Origin: Solimonas sp. K1W22B-7
GTDB lineage: Bacteria; Pseudomonadota; Gammaproteobacteria; Nevskiales; Nevskiaceae
DNA: 64,000 nucleotides
Assembly (NCBI RefSeq): GCF_003428335.1
Contig: NZ_CP031704.1
Coordinates: 2,914,001 to 2,978,000, forward strand
Direction: 5' to 3'
Shown: positions 1-8,930 of the stretch, piece after piece
Position numbering within the stretch: the stretch's first letter is position 1
Layout: every line of letters begins with the position of its first letter
Program-made: the position numbers and the translations under genes
The notes under the pieces: model-generated
The model's database searches: none
What the model was told of the DNA's origin: nothing
What the model saw: only the letters and a program-made list of their open reading frames with translations

Positions 1-239
1 CGCTGCTCCAGTTCGGTCTCCAGCTCATAGGCCTTGTCGAAGTGGTCCATGATGGAGTTCTTCGAGCGGCCGGTGATGAAGATCAGTTCCTCGGCACCGG
101 CGCTGATCGCCTCCTGCACCGCGTACTGGATGAGGGGCTTGTCGACGATCGGCAGCATTTCCTTGGCAATCGCCTTGGTGGCCGGCAGGAACCGGGTACC
201 GAGACCGGCGACGGGGAATACTGCTTTGCGGATCCGCAT
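1..239 (-). CDS. galU: UTP--glucose-1-phosphate uridylyltransferase, N-terminal part
   Basis: Makes UDP-glucose from UTP and glucose-1-phosphate in the cytoplasm, feeding envelope polysaccharide synthesis. The 79 codons in the window begin [20 protein letters not shown], the nucleotidyltransferase nucleotide-binding loop of GalU, and continue with the family's [11 protein letters not shown] and [15 protein letters not shown] stretches. The start is supported by an AGGAG motif 7 nt upstream on the minus strand. The gene is cut by the left edge of the window. It lies 54 bp downstream of the MaoC-like gene and may be the last member of the ccm transcription unit; a small 5-bp stem without a T tract (276-289) lies in the gap. 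Confidence 0.93.
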   Translation of the reverse strand, partial: MRIRKAVFPVAGLGTRFLPATKAIAKEMLPIVDKPLIQYAVQEAISAGAEELIFITGRSKNSIMDHFDKAYELETELEQ

Positions 240-293
240 GGACGACTCCTGGAATCTCTTTATTGATCTTTGACGGGCGCTAGGGCGCCGATT

Positions 294-1136
294 TTAACGC
301 AGCGAGCCGCTCAGGTGGACCTTGTCGGAGCTGCGCGCCAGTAGCGCGAAATCTACCGCGTCGCCATTCTTCTGGACCTTCACGGCCACCTTGGCCGGCA
401 GGAACAGTGGCTGCTTGAAGGACACGTCCAGCACCGTCGGCGCCTTGCCCAGCTCAGCCTGCAACAGCGCGGCGCAGCGCGCCAGCGACCACATGCCATG
501 GGCGATATGGCGCTTGAAGCCGAGCAGCTTGGCGGTCGGCGTGTAGAGGTGGATCGGGTTGTAGTCGCCGGACACGGCGGCGTAGCGGCGGCCCTGGTTC
601 TCGGGCACGTCCAGCGTCAGGTATTCGGCCAACTGCGCCGCCGGGGCCGGCGGGCGGGCGCCGCCCTGCTGCTTGGGGCCGGCGATGCGGTGCAGCACCG
701 TCATGACACACCTGTACAGGGACTCACCCTCGAGGCTGTACTCGATGACCAGCTCGAACTCCAGGCCAGCCTTGACGCGGCGGCTCTCGCCGGTGCGCAC
801 GGACACGGCATAGGCCTCGTCGGCGCGCAGCGGGCGCTTCTGCTCGATGAAGTTGCGCACGTGGACGATGCCCAGCATCGGCAGAGGGAACTGCGGCTGC
901 GCCATCAGGTGCATCGCCAGGGGGTTGGCCAGCACCGCCGGATAGGTGATCGGCAGGGTCTCGGCCTGCTCGAAGCCGCAGACCTCGCAGTAGGCGGCCA
1001 GCTTCTTCGGGTCGGCACGCAGGCTGGCGATGCCGGTGGACAGCTCGGGAATCGCGGGTTCACGGCCCGGCTTGCGCTGCGCGGTGGCGGCGGCCTTCAG
1101 CAGCAGCGGCAGGGCGGAGGGAATCTCGTTGAGCAT
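294..1136 (-). CDS. MaoC-like (R)-enoyl-CoA hydratase
   Basis: Hot-dog-fold hydratase of about 280 residues, probably hydrating trans-2-enoyl-CoA or -ACP in the cytoplasm. The C-terminal half carries the MaoC/hydratase-2 signature: AVSGDYNPIHLYTPTA followed by HIAHGMWSLAR, with the catalytic Asp and His. The N-terminal half looks like a second, degenerate hot-dog domain, as in two-domain family members. The start was placed at MLNEIPSALP; the frame is open further upstream, but that extension overlaps ccmI and has no family character. It sits 29 bp downstream of ccmI on the same strand, so it is probably co-transcribed with the ccm genes without a functional link. Substrate unknown. Confidence 0.8.
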   Translation of the reverse strand: MLNEIPSALPLLLKAAATAQRKPGREPAIPELSTGIASLRADPKKLAAYCEVCGFEQAETLPITYPAVLANPLAMHLMAQPQFPLPMLGIVHVRNFIEQKRPLRADEAYAVSVRTGESRRVKAGLEFELVIEYSLEGESLYRCVMTVLHRIAGPKQQGGARPPAPAAQLAEYLTLDVPENQGRRYAAVSGDYNPIHLYTPTAKLLGFKRHIAHGMWSLARCAALLQAELGKAPTVLDVSFKQPLFLPAKVAVKVQKNGDAVDFALLARSSDKVHLSGSLR

Positions 1137-1165
1137 GGCATTGATCGGTAAAGGGAAATTCTTGA

Positions 1166-2446
1166 TCAGGGCACGACCCGGTCTATGGTCAGTGCGATCG
1201 GTTGCGCGGATTCTACTCTCGAAATCGCACGGCTTCCCTCCCAATCGCCCGATTCCGCCTTGACGCTGCCGCCGGCGGTGATGCGGGCGCTGACCACCCA
1301 GCGGTCGAACTGCGACAGCTTGAGCTGCGGCATCATCGCCATGCTGTCGTCCAGCACCACTTCCAGCGGCAGTTTCGCCCCCGGCAGGCGCTGCACGGCC
1401 AGGGGCATCGGCGGCCCCTGCTCGGCCTTGGCAAACACGAACAGCATGCTGCCCGGCGGCGCCTTGGCCGCCAGCTCGGCCGACAGGCTGACCCTGAGCT
1501 GCAGCCGCGGACCGGCACCGGCGGCCGCGACCGCGCCGGGCGCCGGCTGCGGGGGGGCGGCGGCGCTGGCCACGGCCGGCGACGCCTGTGCCGGGGCCGG
1601 AGCCGGCTCGCCCAGGGCCTGGGCCAACTGGCCCAGGCGGTCGTCCAGCGCCGCGCGCAGTTCCGGCGGCAGATCCTGCCGCGACAGCAGCGTCCAGTAG
1701 TTCCGGGCCGCGCGCAGGTCTTCGGCCTGCGCCGCCGCCAGGCCGGCGTACCAGAGCGCCTTGCCGTTGTCCGGCTGCAGCTTCAGGGCCTGCTGGAACA
1801 GCTGCGCCGGCTTGCCCTGCAGGTCGCGGTCGCGGGCCAGCGCCAGGGCCTCACCCTCGGCCACCAGCAGGTCGGGCTCGGGCTGCGGCAGGCGCTGGTT
1901 GGCTTCGCCGTAGGCCCGCGCGGCATCGCCGTAGCGTTCCGTCACGAAATAGGAACGGGCCAGCATGGCCCAGCCCTCGATGTCCTCGGGGTTCTGCTCC
2001 AGCTTCGCCGCCAGCTTGGTGACCATGTCCCCGATCGCCGCCTGCTGCGCGGCGCCGGGGTCGGCGGCGGCCAGCGCCACCAGTCCCTGCGTGCGCCAGC
2101 TGCCCTGCTGCCAGTAGAAGCTGCCTGCAAAAGCGGCCAGCAGCAGGCTCAGCACCAGGGTGCCGCGCCAGCGACGCTGGCCGGTCTCGACCGGCGCATC
2201 GGCGGGCTGGTCGGCGTCCTGCAGCAGGCGCGCGGCCAGTTCCTGCTTGAGCTGGGCGGCGGCCTCGGGCTCGATCACCCCACCCTCCAGCTCAGTGTCG
2301 AGTTCGGCCAGGCGCGAGCGGTAGACGGCGACGTTGGCGGCCTTGCGGCGCAGCAGCGCGGCGCCGGGCGCGCGCCAGTAGGGGCGGGTCAGCCACAGGG
2401 CGGCCAGCAGCGACAGGGCGGCCATGCCCAGGTAAGCAAGGGTCAC
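1166..2446 (-). CDS. ccmI: c-type cytochrome biogenesis protein CcmI
   Basis: Membrane-anchored TPR chaperone that presents apocytochrome c to the CcmF/CcmH heme ligation complex on the periplasmic side. The 426-residue protein begins with a membrane segment (YLGMAALSLLAALWL), then a cytoplasmic stretch (RLAELDTELEGGVIEPEAA), a second membrane segment (GTLVLSLLLAAFAGSFYW), then TPR-like helices (NPEDIEGWAMLARSYF, ALKLQPDNGKALWYAGL), an Ala/Pro linker and a C-terminal periplasmic domain. The start is a GTG whose first four bases are also the ccmH stop (GTGA overlap), which indicates translational coupling. It is the last gene of the ccmABCDEFGHI series. Confidence 0.9.
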   Translation of the reverse strand: MTLAYLGMAALSLLAALWLTRPYWRAPGAALLRRKAANVAVYRSRLAELDTELEGGVIEPEAAAQLKQELAARLLQDADQPADAPVETGQRRWRGTLVLSLLLAAFAGSFYWQQGSWRTQGLVALAAADPGAAQQAAIGDMVTKLAAKLEQNPEDIEGWAMLARSYFVTERYGDAARAYGEANQRLPQPEPDLLVAEGEALALARDRDLQGKPAQLFQQALKLQPDNGKALWYAGLAAAQAEDLRAARNYWTLLSRQDLPPELRAALDDRLGQLAQALGEPAPAPAQASPAVASAAAPPQPAPGAVAAAGAGPRLQLRVSLSAELAAKAPPGSMLFVFAKAEQGPPMPLAVQRLPGAKLPLEVVLDDSMAMMPQLKLSQFDRWVVSARITAGGSVKAESGDWEGSRAISRVESAQPIALTIDRVVP

Positions 2447-2922
2447 GGACGGTCCTCGTCGAGCAGCTTCTGCAGGGCCTGGGGGTCGGCGGCCGGCGCT
2501 GGCGCCGGCGCCACGCGGCGGCGCAGCAGCTGGCGCAGGGCGATCGCCAGCGCCGCCAGCAGCAGCACAAAGGGGCCCACCCACAGCAATACGGTATTGC
2601 GCTGCACCGGCGGCTTGTACAGCACGAAGTCGCCGTAGCGCGCGGTCATGTACTGACGGATCTCGTCGTCGCTGCGGCCCTCGGCGATCTGCCGCTCGAC
2701 CTGGCTGCGCAGGTCCTGCGCCAGCGGCGCGCTGGAATCGGCGATGGTCTGGTTCTGGCACACCAGGCAGCGCAGTTCGTGGACCAGCGTGCGGTAACGC
2801 TCGCGCTGGCCGGCGTCGAGGCTCGCCAGGGCCTGCGGCGGCGGCTCGTCGGACGGCGGCTGCGCGGGCGCCAGCGGCGGCAGCACCAGCAGCAGCGCCA
2901 GGACCAGCGTCTTCAGCCTCAT
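2443..2922 (-). CDS. ccmH: cytochrome c maturation protein CcmH
   Basis: Periplasmic thiol-disulfide protein that reduces apocytochrome c heme-binding cysteines. The 159 residues show a cleavable signal peptide, then the diagnostic LRCLVCQNQTIADSSAPLA motif with the CXXC pair, DDEIRQYMTARYGDFVLYKPP, and one C-terminal membrane anchor (VLLWVGPFVLLLAALAIAL). Length matches the short CcmH/CycL form; its partner TPR half is the separate CcmI gene. Start and stop overlap ccmG and ccmI by 4 nt each. Confidence 0.95.
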   Translation of the reverse strand: MRLKTLVLALLLVLPPLAPAQPPSDEPPPQALASLDAGQRERYRTLVHELRCLVCQNQTIADSSAPLAQDLRSQVERQIAEGRSDDEIRQYMTARYGDFVLYKPPVQRNTVLLWVGPFVLLLAALAIALRQLLRRRVAPAPAPAADPQALQKLLDEDRP

Positions 2923-3434
2923 GATTTCTGTCCCTGCAGCAGCGGGCGGATCTTCTCGGTCCAAGCCTGCTCGGTCATCGGGCCGATCTGCTTGTAGACG
3001 ATGGTGCCGCTGGCATCGAGCACGAAGGTCTCGGGCACGCCGTAGACGCCCCAGTCGAGCCCCGCGGTGCCGGCGGTGTCGGCGACGATGCGGCGGTAGG
3101 GATTGCCGTGCCGCTGCAGCCACTGCCGCGCCGCCTCGTCCGTATCCTTGTAGTCGATGCCGACGATCTCGACGCCCTCGCCCGCCAGCTTCAGCAGCAG
3201 CGGATGCTCGACGCGGCAGCCGGCGCACCAGCTGGCCCAGAAGTTGACCAGCACCGGCCGGCCCTTGAGGTTGTCCTGCGTGTAGCGCTGCGGCTCGCCG
3301 ACCAGGGCCAGGTCGAAGGCCGGGGCCGGCTTGCCGACCAGCGGCGACGGCACCTCGCGCGGGTCGCGCTTGAGGCCCACGCCGAGGAACACCAGCAGCA
3401 CGGCCAGCAGCACCGCAGGAATCAGGAAGCGCAT
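2919..3434 (-). CDS. ccmG: thiol:disulfide interchange protein CcmG/DsbE
   Basis: Membrane-tethered thioredoxin-like protein that passes reductant to apocytochrome c via CcmH. The 171 residues have an N-terminal membrane anchor (FLIPAVLLAVLLVFLGVGL) and a thioredoxin fold with the active site ASWCAGCRVEHP (Cys70 and Cys73). The GVYGVPETFVLD cis-proline loop, typical of CcmG/DsbE, follows near residue 130. The chosen ATG overlaps the ccmF stop (ATGA). Confidence 0.94.
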   Translation of the reverse strand: MRFLIPAVLLAVLLVFLGVGLKRDPREVPSPLVGKPAPAFDLALVGEPQRYTQDNLKGRPVLVNFWASWCAGCRVEHPLLLKLAGEGVEIVGIDYKDTDEAARQWLQRHGNPYRRIVADTAGTAGLDWGVYGVPETFVLDASGTIVYKQIGPMTEQAWTEKIRPLLQGQKS

Positions 3435-5407
3435 CAGGCCGCCACCTTGCCGTCGGCCACCGCCGGCGCCTGCGCCAGCTTCGCCAGGCGATAGCGGCGG
3501 TCGGACACGGCCAGGATGCCGCCGAAGAACATGACGAAGCCGCCCCACCAGACCAGCTGCATGGCCGGCTTGTAGTACATGCGCAGGCTCCAGTCGCCAT
3601 TGTCGAAGGGCTCGCCCAGCGCCACGTAGAGGTCACGGATCGGCGACTCGTCCACTGCCGCCTCGGTCATGACGTTCTGCTGCGCACGGTACAGGCGCTT
3701 CTCCGGATGGAGCGTCACCACGCTGGCGCCATCACGCGTGATCTCGACGGTGCCACGGTCGGCGTCGTAGTTCGGGCCCGGCAGCGGCTCGACGCCGCGC
3801 AGGAAGAACTGGTAGCCGTGCAGCTCGGCCGACTCGCCGGGTGCCAGGCGCACGTCGCGCTCGACGCTGTAGAGGCTGACGAAGGCCACGCCCAGCACCC
3901 ACAGGCCGAGGCCCAGGTGCGCCAGGGTCATGCCCCAGACCGCGCGCGGCACGTTGGCCAGGCCGGTGAGCAGCGAGGACTTGGCGCGGATGCGGCCCCA
4001 GAGATCGGTCAGCGTCGACAGCAGCACCCAGCAAGCCATGAACACCCCGGCGAACACCGCCAGGCCGCTGCTCCCCACCCAGAGGAACGGCAGGCCGGCG
4101 GCCAGCAGCAGGGCACCCAGCGCCGGCCAGCGCAGCTGCCGGATGACCTCGACGGCCTTGGCGCGCTTCCAGCCCACTGCCATCGCCAGGCCCAGCAGCA
4201 GCGCCAGCGGGGCGGTGAGCCGGAAGAACAGCCAGTTGAAGTACGGCGGACCGACGGAAATCTTGCCCAGGCCCAGTGCATCGACGAACAAGGGATACAG
4301 CGTGCCCAGCAGCACCATGGCGGCGGTCACCACCAGGAAGATGTTGTTCAGCAGCAACAGGCCCTCGCGCGAGAACAGCGTCAGGTCGCCGTCGCTCTTC
4401 AGGCGCGGCGCGCGCCAGGCATAGAGCGAAAACGCCGCGCCGAGCACCACGGCGAGGAAGCCGAGGATGAACACGCCGCGCGCCGGATCGGTGGCGAAGG
4501 CATGCACCGACACCAGCACGCCGGAGCGCACCAGGAAGGTACCGAGCAGCGACAGCGAGAAGGTGACGATCGCCAGCAGCACGGTCCAGGACTTGAGCAG
4601 GCCGCGCTTCTCGGTCACCGCCAGCGAGTGGATCAGCGCCGTGCCGACCAGCCAGGGCATGAAGGAAGCGTTCTCCACCGGGTCCCAGAACCACCAGCCG
4701 CCCCAGCCCAGCTCGTGGTAGGCCCACCAGGAGCCCAGGGTGATGCCCAGGGTCAGGAACATCCAGGCGGTGGTGGTCCAGGGCCGCGTCCAGCGCGCCC
4801 AGGCACCGTCGAGACGGCCCGAGACCAGCGCGGCGATGGCGAAAGCGAAAGCCACCGAGAAGCCGACGTAGCCCATGTAGAGCATCGGCGGATGGATGAT
4901 CAGACCCGGGTCCTGCAGCAGCGGGTTGAGATCCTTGCCCTCCAGCGGCACCGGGAAATGGCGCTCGAAGGGGTTGGAGGTCAGCAGCATGAAGGACAGG
5001 AAGCCGATCGCGATCGCGCCGAGCACCGCCAGGCAGGTGGCGGTGATGTCGGCCGGCAGGCGTCGGTTGAACACCGACACCGCGCAGGTCCAGCCCGACA
5101 GCATCAGCATCCACAGCAGCAGCGAACCCTCGTGCGCGCCCCAGACCGCGCTGATGCGGTAGATCAGCGGCAGCTGCGAGTGGGAGTTGGCGGCAACATA
5201 GGCCACCGAGAAGTCCTTGTCGATGAAGGCCCAGGTCAAGCACAGGTAGGACAGGAACACCAGCGCGAACTGCACCTGTGCCGCCGACTGCGCCACGCCC
5301 ATGGCACGCGCGTCGCGCTTCCACACACCCCAGGACGGCAGCAGGAACTGGATCGTCGCGACGCCCAGCGCCAGGATCAGCAGGAAATGTCCGATCTCGG
5401 CAATCAT
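3434..5407 (-). CDS. ccmF: heme lyase CcmF
   Basis: Polytopic inner-membrane protein of the cytochrome c heme lyase. The 657 residues contain many membrane segments and the tryptophan-rich heme-handling loop WGGWWFWDPVENASFMPWL near residue 235. Conserved periplasmic stretches such as YMGYVGFSVAFAFA and LRSGVLVSVHAFATDP are also present. It overlaps ccmE upstream and ccmG downstream by 4 nt each. The long open frame on the opposite strand (3707-5491) is a composition shadow. Confidence 0.96.
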   Translation of the reverse strand: MIAEIGHFLLILALGVATIQFLLPSWGVWKRDARAMGVAQSAAQVQFALVFLSYLCLTWAFIDKDFSVAYVAANSHSQLPLIYRISAVWGAHEGSLLLWMLMLSGWTCAVSVFNRRLPADITATCLAVLGAIAIGFLSFMLLTSNPFERHFPVPLEGKDLNPLLQDPGLIIHPPMLYMGYVGFSVAFAFAIAALVSGRLDGAWARWTRPWTTTAWMFLTLGITLGSWWAYHELGWGGWWFWDPVENASFMPWLVGTALIHSLAVTEKRGLLKSWTVLLAIVTFSLSLLGTFLVRSGVLVSVHAFATDPARGVFILGFLAVVLGAAFSLYAWRAPRLKSDGDLTLFSREGLLLLNNIFLVVTAAMVLLGTLYPLFVDALGLGKISVGPPYFNWLFFRLTAPLALLLGLAMAVGWKRAKAVEVIRQLRWPALGALLLAAGLPFLWVGSSGLAVFAGVFMACWVLLSTLTDLWGRIRAKSSLLTGLANVPRAVWGMTLAHLGLGLWVLGVAFVSLYSVERDVRLAPGESAELHGYQFFLRGVEPLPGPNYDADRGTVEITRDGASVVTLHPEKRLYRAQQNVMTEAAVDESPIRDLYVALGEPFDNGDWSLRMYYKPAMQLVWWGGFVMFFGGILAVSDRRYRLAKLAQAPAVADGKVAA

Positions 5408-5862
5408 GTCTTGGTCATCGACTTGAACTGGGCGCAGGAGTGCTTGCCGTCGGGCGTGGTCAGCTTCTCGGCCAGTTCGGGCGGCATGTAGTTCTCGTCG
5501 TGCTTGGCCAGCACCTCGTCGGCGACGAAGGTCTTGCCGTCCATGTGGCCGGTGGCGACGATGCCCTGCCCCTCGCGGAACAGGTCCGGCAGGATGCCCT
5601 CGTAGCGCACCGGCAGGTTGGCGTCGCAGTCGGCGACGCTGAAGTTCACCACCAGGCCGTCGCCGCGCTGCACGCTGCCCTTCTCCACCAGGCCGCCCAG
5701 GCGGATGCGCGCACCCTGCGGCAGCTTGCCGCCGGCGATGTCGCTGGGGGTCTGGAAATACATCATGTTCTTGCTGAAGGCGGTAAAGCCCAGCACGGCC
5801 GCCAGGGACAGGCCGGCCAGCAGCAGGCCCACCGCCAGCATTCGCTTCTGACGCTTGGTCAT
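5404..5862 (-). CDS. ccmE: heme chaperone CcmE
   Basis: Periplasmic, membrane-anchored heme chaperone that binds heme covalently and hands it to CcmF. The 152-residue protein starts MTKRQKRMLAV, has one N-terminal membrane helix and an OB-fold domain. The heme-binding motif is VLAKHDENYMPPE, with His121 as covalent ligand and Tyr125. The start codon overlaps the stop of the short ccmD gene. Confidence 0.96.
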   Translation of the reverse strand: MTKRQKRMLAVGLLLAGLSLAAVLGFTAFSKNMMYFQTPSDIAGGKLPQGARIRLGGLVEKGSVQRGDGLVVNFSVADCDANLPVRYEGILPDLFREGQGIVATGHMDGKTFVADEVLAKHDENYMPPELAEKLTTPDGKHSCAQFKSMTKT

Positions 5863-6002
5863 TCGGATTCCGTCATTTGGCGCATCAATGCACGTCGCGC
5901 CAGGAAGGGCGACAACACATTCCAGGCCAGTACCGCCAGGCCGCAGCCGAAGCTGCCCCAGACGTACAGGCCGTACCCCCCCATGGCCAGGAACTCAGAC
6001 AC
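5859..6002 (-). CDS. ccmD: heme exporter small subunit CcmD
   Basis: A 47-residue single-span membrane protein that helps release holo-CcmE from the CcmABC complex. Read from the gap between ccmC and ccmE: it starts with GTG and reads MSEFLAMGGYGLYVWGSFG, the classic CcmD opening, followed by a hydrophobic helix and a basic/polar tail ending TESE. The GTG overlaps the last codons of ccmC by 8 nt and the stop overlaps the ccmE ATG. A run of seven G follows the internal ATG codon (ATG GGG GGG). Confidence 0.9.
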   Translation of the reverse strand: MSEFLAMGGYGLYVWGSFGCGLAVLAWNVLSPFLARRALMRQMTESE

Positions 6003-6744
6003 GGGTTTTCCCCATCAGTTCACGCACCCAGGCGGTGCCGGATTCGCGCAGCAGCAGTTCGTTCTGCAGGCGCCGCAGGATGGCGTAGCCGGCGAACAGG
6101 TACAGCCCCAGCACGGAGGCGAACAATGGCAGGGCCATGCGCAGGCTGATGCTGGGCTTGCCCAGCTTCATGATCGTGGCGCCCTGGTGCAGGCTGTTCC
6201 ACCAGTCCACCGAGAACTTCACGATCGGCACGTTGATGACGCCGATCACCGCCAGCAGGGCGCAGGCGCGGGCCGCCGCGCGCGGATCCTCGAAGGCCTG
6301 CCACAGCGCCACCACGCCCAGGTAGAGGAACAGCAGCACCAGCTCGGAGGTGAGGCGCGCGTCCCAGACCCAGTAGGCGCCCCACATCGGCTTGCCCCAG
6401 AGCATGCCGGTGACCAGGGCCAGCACGGTGATGCTGGCGCCCACCGGCGCGATCGCGATCAGCGCCGCCTCGGCCAGCTTCATGCGCCACACCAGGGTCA
6501 CCACGCCGGCCGCGGCCAGGGCGACGTACAGCGACAGCGACAGGGTCGCTGCGGGCACGTGCACGTAGATCATGCGATAGGCGTCTTTCTGCTGGTAATC
6601 CTCCGGCGCGAAGGCCAGGCCGTCGACCCAGCCGTAGGTCAGCAGGGCCAGCGCCAGCAGCCCCAGCCAGGGGGCCAGGCGGTTCGCCAGACGGAAGAAG
6701 CTGGGGGGCGATGCCAGCCGGTGAAACCAGGTCCAGGAGCTCAT
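5995..6744 (-). CDS. ccmC: heme exporter membrane protein CcmC
   Basis: Six-span inner-membrane protein that loads heme onto CcmE. The 249 residues show the tryptophan-rich motif GKPMWGAYWVWDARLTSELVL with flanking conserved histidines (YVHVPAA, NSLHQG), typical of CcmC. The start at MSSWTWFHRLA gives an ATGA overlap with ccmB. Other in-frame starts upstream lie inside ccmB and are not supported. Confidence 0.95.
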   Translation of the reverse strand: MSSWTWFHRLASPPSFFRLANRLAPWLGLLALALLTYGWVDGLAFAPEDYQQKDAYRMIYVHVPAATLSLSLYVALAAAGVVTLVWRMKLAEAALIAIAPVGASITVLALVTGMLWGKPMWGAYWVWDARLTSELVLLFLYLGVVALWQAFEDPRAAARACALLAVIGVINVPIVKFSVDWWNSLHQGATIMKLGKPSISLRMALPLFASVLGLYLFAGYAILRRLQNELLLRESGTAWVRELMGKTRV

Positions 6745-7406
6745 TCGAAGGCGTTGCGCAAGGCTGCGGCGGCGGCCCAGGGAATCAGGGTGATGCAGAG
6801 CACCAGGACCGCCGCGAGGAAGTATAGCGGAGCGGCGGCATCGAGGCCGCCGAGGGCGGCGCGTACCGCGCCCGCACCGAAGATCAGGACCGGCGCCAGC
6901 AGCGGCAGCACCAGCAGCGGCAGCAGCAGCCCGGCGCGGGGCAAGGCCACCGTCAGGGCGGCGGCAAAGCCGCCGACAAAGCTGAGGACCGGCGTGCCCA
7001 GGGCCAGCCCCAGCACCAGGGCCGCCAGGCCGGAGGTGGGCATCTGCAGGGCCAGCGCCAGCGGCGCCGCCAGCAGCACCAGCGGCAGGCCGGTGAGCAG
7101 CCAGTGGGCCGTCAGCTTGGCGGTGACGGTCAGCGTCAGCGGCGCCTCGGCCAGGCACAGCTGCTCCAGGCTGCCGTCCTCGTAGTCGGCGCGGAACAGC
7201 CGGTCCAGGGTCAGCAGCATCGACAGCAGCGCCCCCACCCACAGGATCGACGGGGCGAAGCCGGCCAGCACCGGGTCGTTGGGCCTGGCGCCGAGACCGA
7301 ACAGCAGCACCACCATCACGAAGAACAGCAAGGGCAGCATCCAGTCCATGCGCGAGCGCAGCGCCAGGCGCAGTTCGCGGGTCAGCACCGCCAGCACCGC
7401 GTTCAT
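6741..7406 (-). CDS. ccmB: heme exporter permease CcmB
   Basis: Integral membrane subunit of the CcmAB ABC transporter, which drives release of holo-CcmE from CcmC. The 221 residues form about six membrane segments and carry LDRLFRADYEDGSLEQL, the CcmB signature in the first loop. It overlaps ccmA and ccmC by 4 nt each. Confidence 0.94.
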   Translation of the reverse strand: MNAVLAVLTRELRLALRSRMDWMLPLLFFVMVVLLFGLGARPNDPVLAGFAPSILWVGALLSMLLTLDRLFRADYEDGSLEQLCLAEAPLTLTVTAKLTAHWLLTGLPLVLLAAPLALALQMPTSGLAALVLGLALGTPVLSFVGGFAAALTVALPRAGLLLPLLVLPLLAPVLIFGAGAVRAALGGLDAAAPLYFLAAVLVLCITLIPWAAAAALRNAFE

Positions 7407-8005
7407 GCCTCCAGTACCAGGACGCGGACGCCGGCCAGGCCGGCCGGCAGCGGCTGGTGGCTGGTCACCACGGCGCCGCCGCCGGCGGCGGCATGCTCGC
7501 CCAGCAGCTGCGCGAACAGCTCCAGGCCCTGGCGGTCCAGGCCGTCCAGGGGCTCGTCCAGCAGCCACAGCGGGCGGCGGGCGGCCAGCAGCCGTGCCAG
7601 CGCGGCACGGCGCTTCTGCCCGGCCGACAGGGTGCGGACCAGGCGATGGCGCAGTTTCCACAGCCCCACCCGCTCCAGCGCCGGCGGGCAGGCGGTGGCG
7701 GCGGCACCGTTGAGGCCGCACCAGAATTCCAGGTTCTCCAGCACGGACAGGCTCAGGTTGAGGGCATTGCGATGGCCCAGCCAGTGCAGGCCGCCGTCTT
7801 CCGGCAGGCCCCTCATCTGCCCCGCCGCCGCCCGGCGCAGGCCGGCCAGGGTCTCCAGCAGCGAGGTCTTGCCGGCGCCGTTGGCGCCCTGCAGGTGCAG
7901 GATCTCGCCGCCGGCCAGGCGGAAGCCCAGGCCTTCGAACAGCAGGCGCGGACCGCGCCGGACGGCGAGGTCGCTGATTTCGAGCTGGAAGGCTGGCGGC
8001 GGCAT
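7403..8005 (-). CDS. ccmA: heme exporter ATPase CcmA
   Basis: Cytoplasmic ATPase of the CcmAB complex. The 200 residues contain Walker A GANGAGKTS, the ABC signature LSAGQKRR, Walker B LWLLDEPLDGLD and a switch histidine in VVTSHQPL. First gene of the ccm unit. The 69-bp gap to the divergent folD gene holds TAGAAT hexamers on both strands (minus 8016-8021, plus 8030-8035) that could act as -10 elements. Confidence 0.95.
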   Translation of the reverse strand: MPPPAFQLEISDLAVRRGPRLLFEGLGFRLAGGEILHLQGANGAGKTSLLETLAGLRRAAAGQMRGLPEDGGLHWLGHRNALNLSLSVLENLEFWCGLNGAAATACPPALERVGLWKLRHRLVRTLSAGQKRRAALARLLAARRPLWLLDEPLDGLDRQGLELFAQLLGEHAAAGGGAVVTSHQPLPAGLAGVRVLVLEA

Positions 8006-8074
8006 GAAGCGCGGAATTCTAGCGGCATTTAGAATGGACGCCGATCCTTCCTCATCTCCTTTCGGGACATTCTC

Positions 8075-8929
8075 TTGGCCGCACAGCTCATTGACGGCAA
8101 AGCCGTCGCCCAGTCCGTTCGCGAGCGCGTCCGCGTCGCCGTAGCCGCGCGCGTTGCTGCCGGCCATCGTCCCCCCGCCCTGGCCACCGTGCTGGTCGGC
8201 GAAGATCCCGCCTCCCAGGTCTACGTGCGCAGCAAGCGCAAGGCCTGCGAGGAACTGGGCATCCGCTCGGTGCCGGTGCATTTCGAGCCCTCCCTCACCC
8301 AGGAGCAGCTGCTGGCCGAGGTCGACCGCCTCAATGCCGACGACAGCGTCGACGGCATCCTGGTGCAGATGCCGCTGCCGGAGCATATCGATGCCACCCA
8401 GGTGATCGAGCGCATCCGCCCGGACAAGGACGTGGACGGCTTCCACCCCTACAACCTCGGCCGCCTGGCCCAGCGCCTGCCGATGCTGCGGCCCTGCACG
8501 CCCTATGGCGTGATCGAGCTGCTCAAGTCGGTGAACGAGCCGTTCAAGCGCCGCACTGCCGTGGTCGTCGGCGCCAGCAACCACGTCGGCCGGCCGATGA
8601 TGCTGGAGCTGATGCTGGCCGGCGCCACCGCCACCTGCTGCCACCGCTTCACCGCCGACGTGGCCGCCGAGGTGGCGCGCGCGGACATCGTGGTGGTGGC
8701 GGTCGGCAAGCCCGAGATGGTCAAGGGCGCCTGGATCAAGCCCGGCGCCACGGTGATCGACATCGGCATCAACCGCATGCCCGACGGCAAGCTGCGTGGC
8801 GACGTGGAGTTCGAGGCCGCCCGCGAGCGCGCCGCCTTCATCACCCCGGTGCCCGGCGGCGTCGGTCCCATGACGGTGGCGATGCTGATGCAGAACACGC
8901 TCGAAGCCGCCGTGCTGAGGGCGAAATAG
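8075..8929 (+). CDS. folD: bifunctional methylene-THF dehydrogenase/cyclohydrolase FolD
   Basis: Interconverts methylene-, methenyl- and formyl-tetrahydrofolate in the cytoplasm. The 284 residues contain [14 protein letters not shown] with the catalytic Lys, the substrate motif [14 protein letters not shown], the [13 protein letters not shown] stretch, the NADP loop [12 protein letters not shown] and the C-terminal [15 protein letters not shown]. No ATG exists at a suitable place, so a TTG start is assigned; the translated product then opens [13 protein letters not shown] as in the family. The next gene starts 1 nt after the stop. Confidence 0.95.
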   Translation: MAAQLIDGKAVAQSVRERVRVAVAARVAAGHRPPALATVLVGEDPASQVYVRSKRKACEELGIRSVPVHFEPSLTQEQLLAEVDRLNADDSVDGILVQMPLPEHIDATQVIERIRPDKDVDGFHPYNLGRLAQRLPMLRPCTPYGVIELLKSVNEPFKRRTAVVVGASNHVGRPMMLELMLAGATATCCHRFTADVAAEVARADIVVVAVGKPEMVKGAWIKPGATVIDIGINRMPDGKLRGDVEFEAARERAAFITPVPGGVGPMTVAMLMQNTLEAAVLRAK

Positions 8930-8930
8930 C

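Noticed and set aside
276-289. Possible terminator between the MaoC-like gene and galU
   Set aside because: Stem is only 5 bp and no U tract follows on the minus strand.
5976-5985. Seven-G run at the start of ccmD as a possible slippage site
   Set aside because: The reading frame is intact and the sequence matches the normal CcmD opening; no sign of phase variation.
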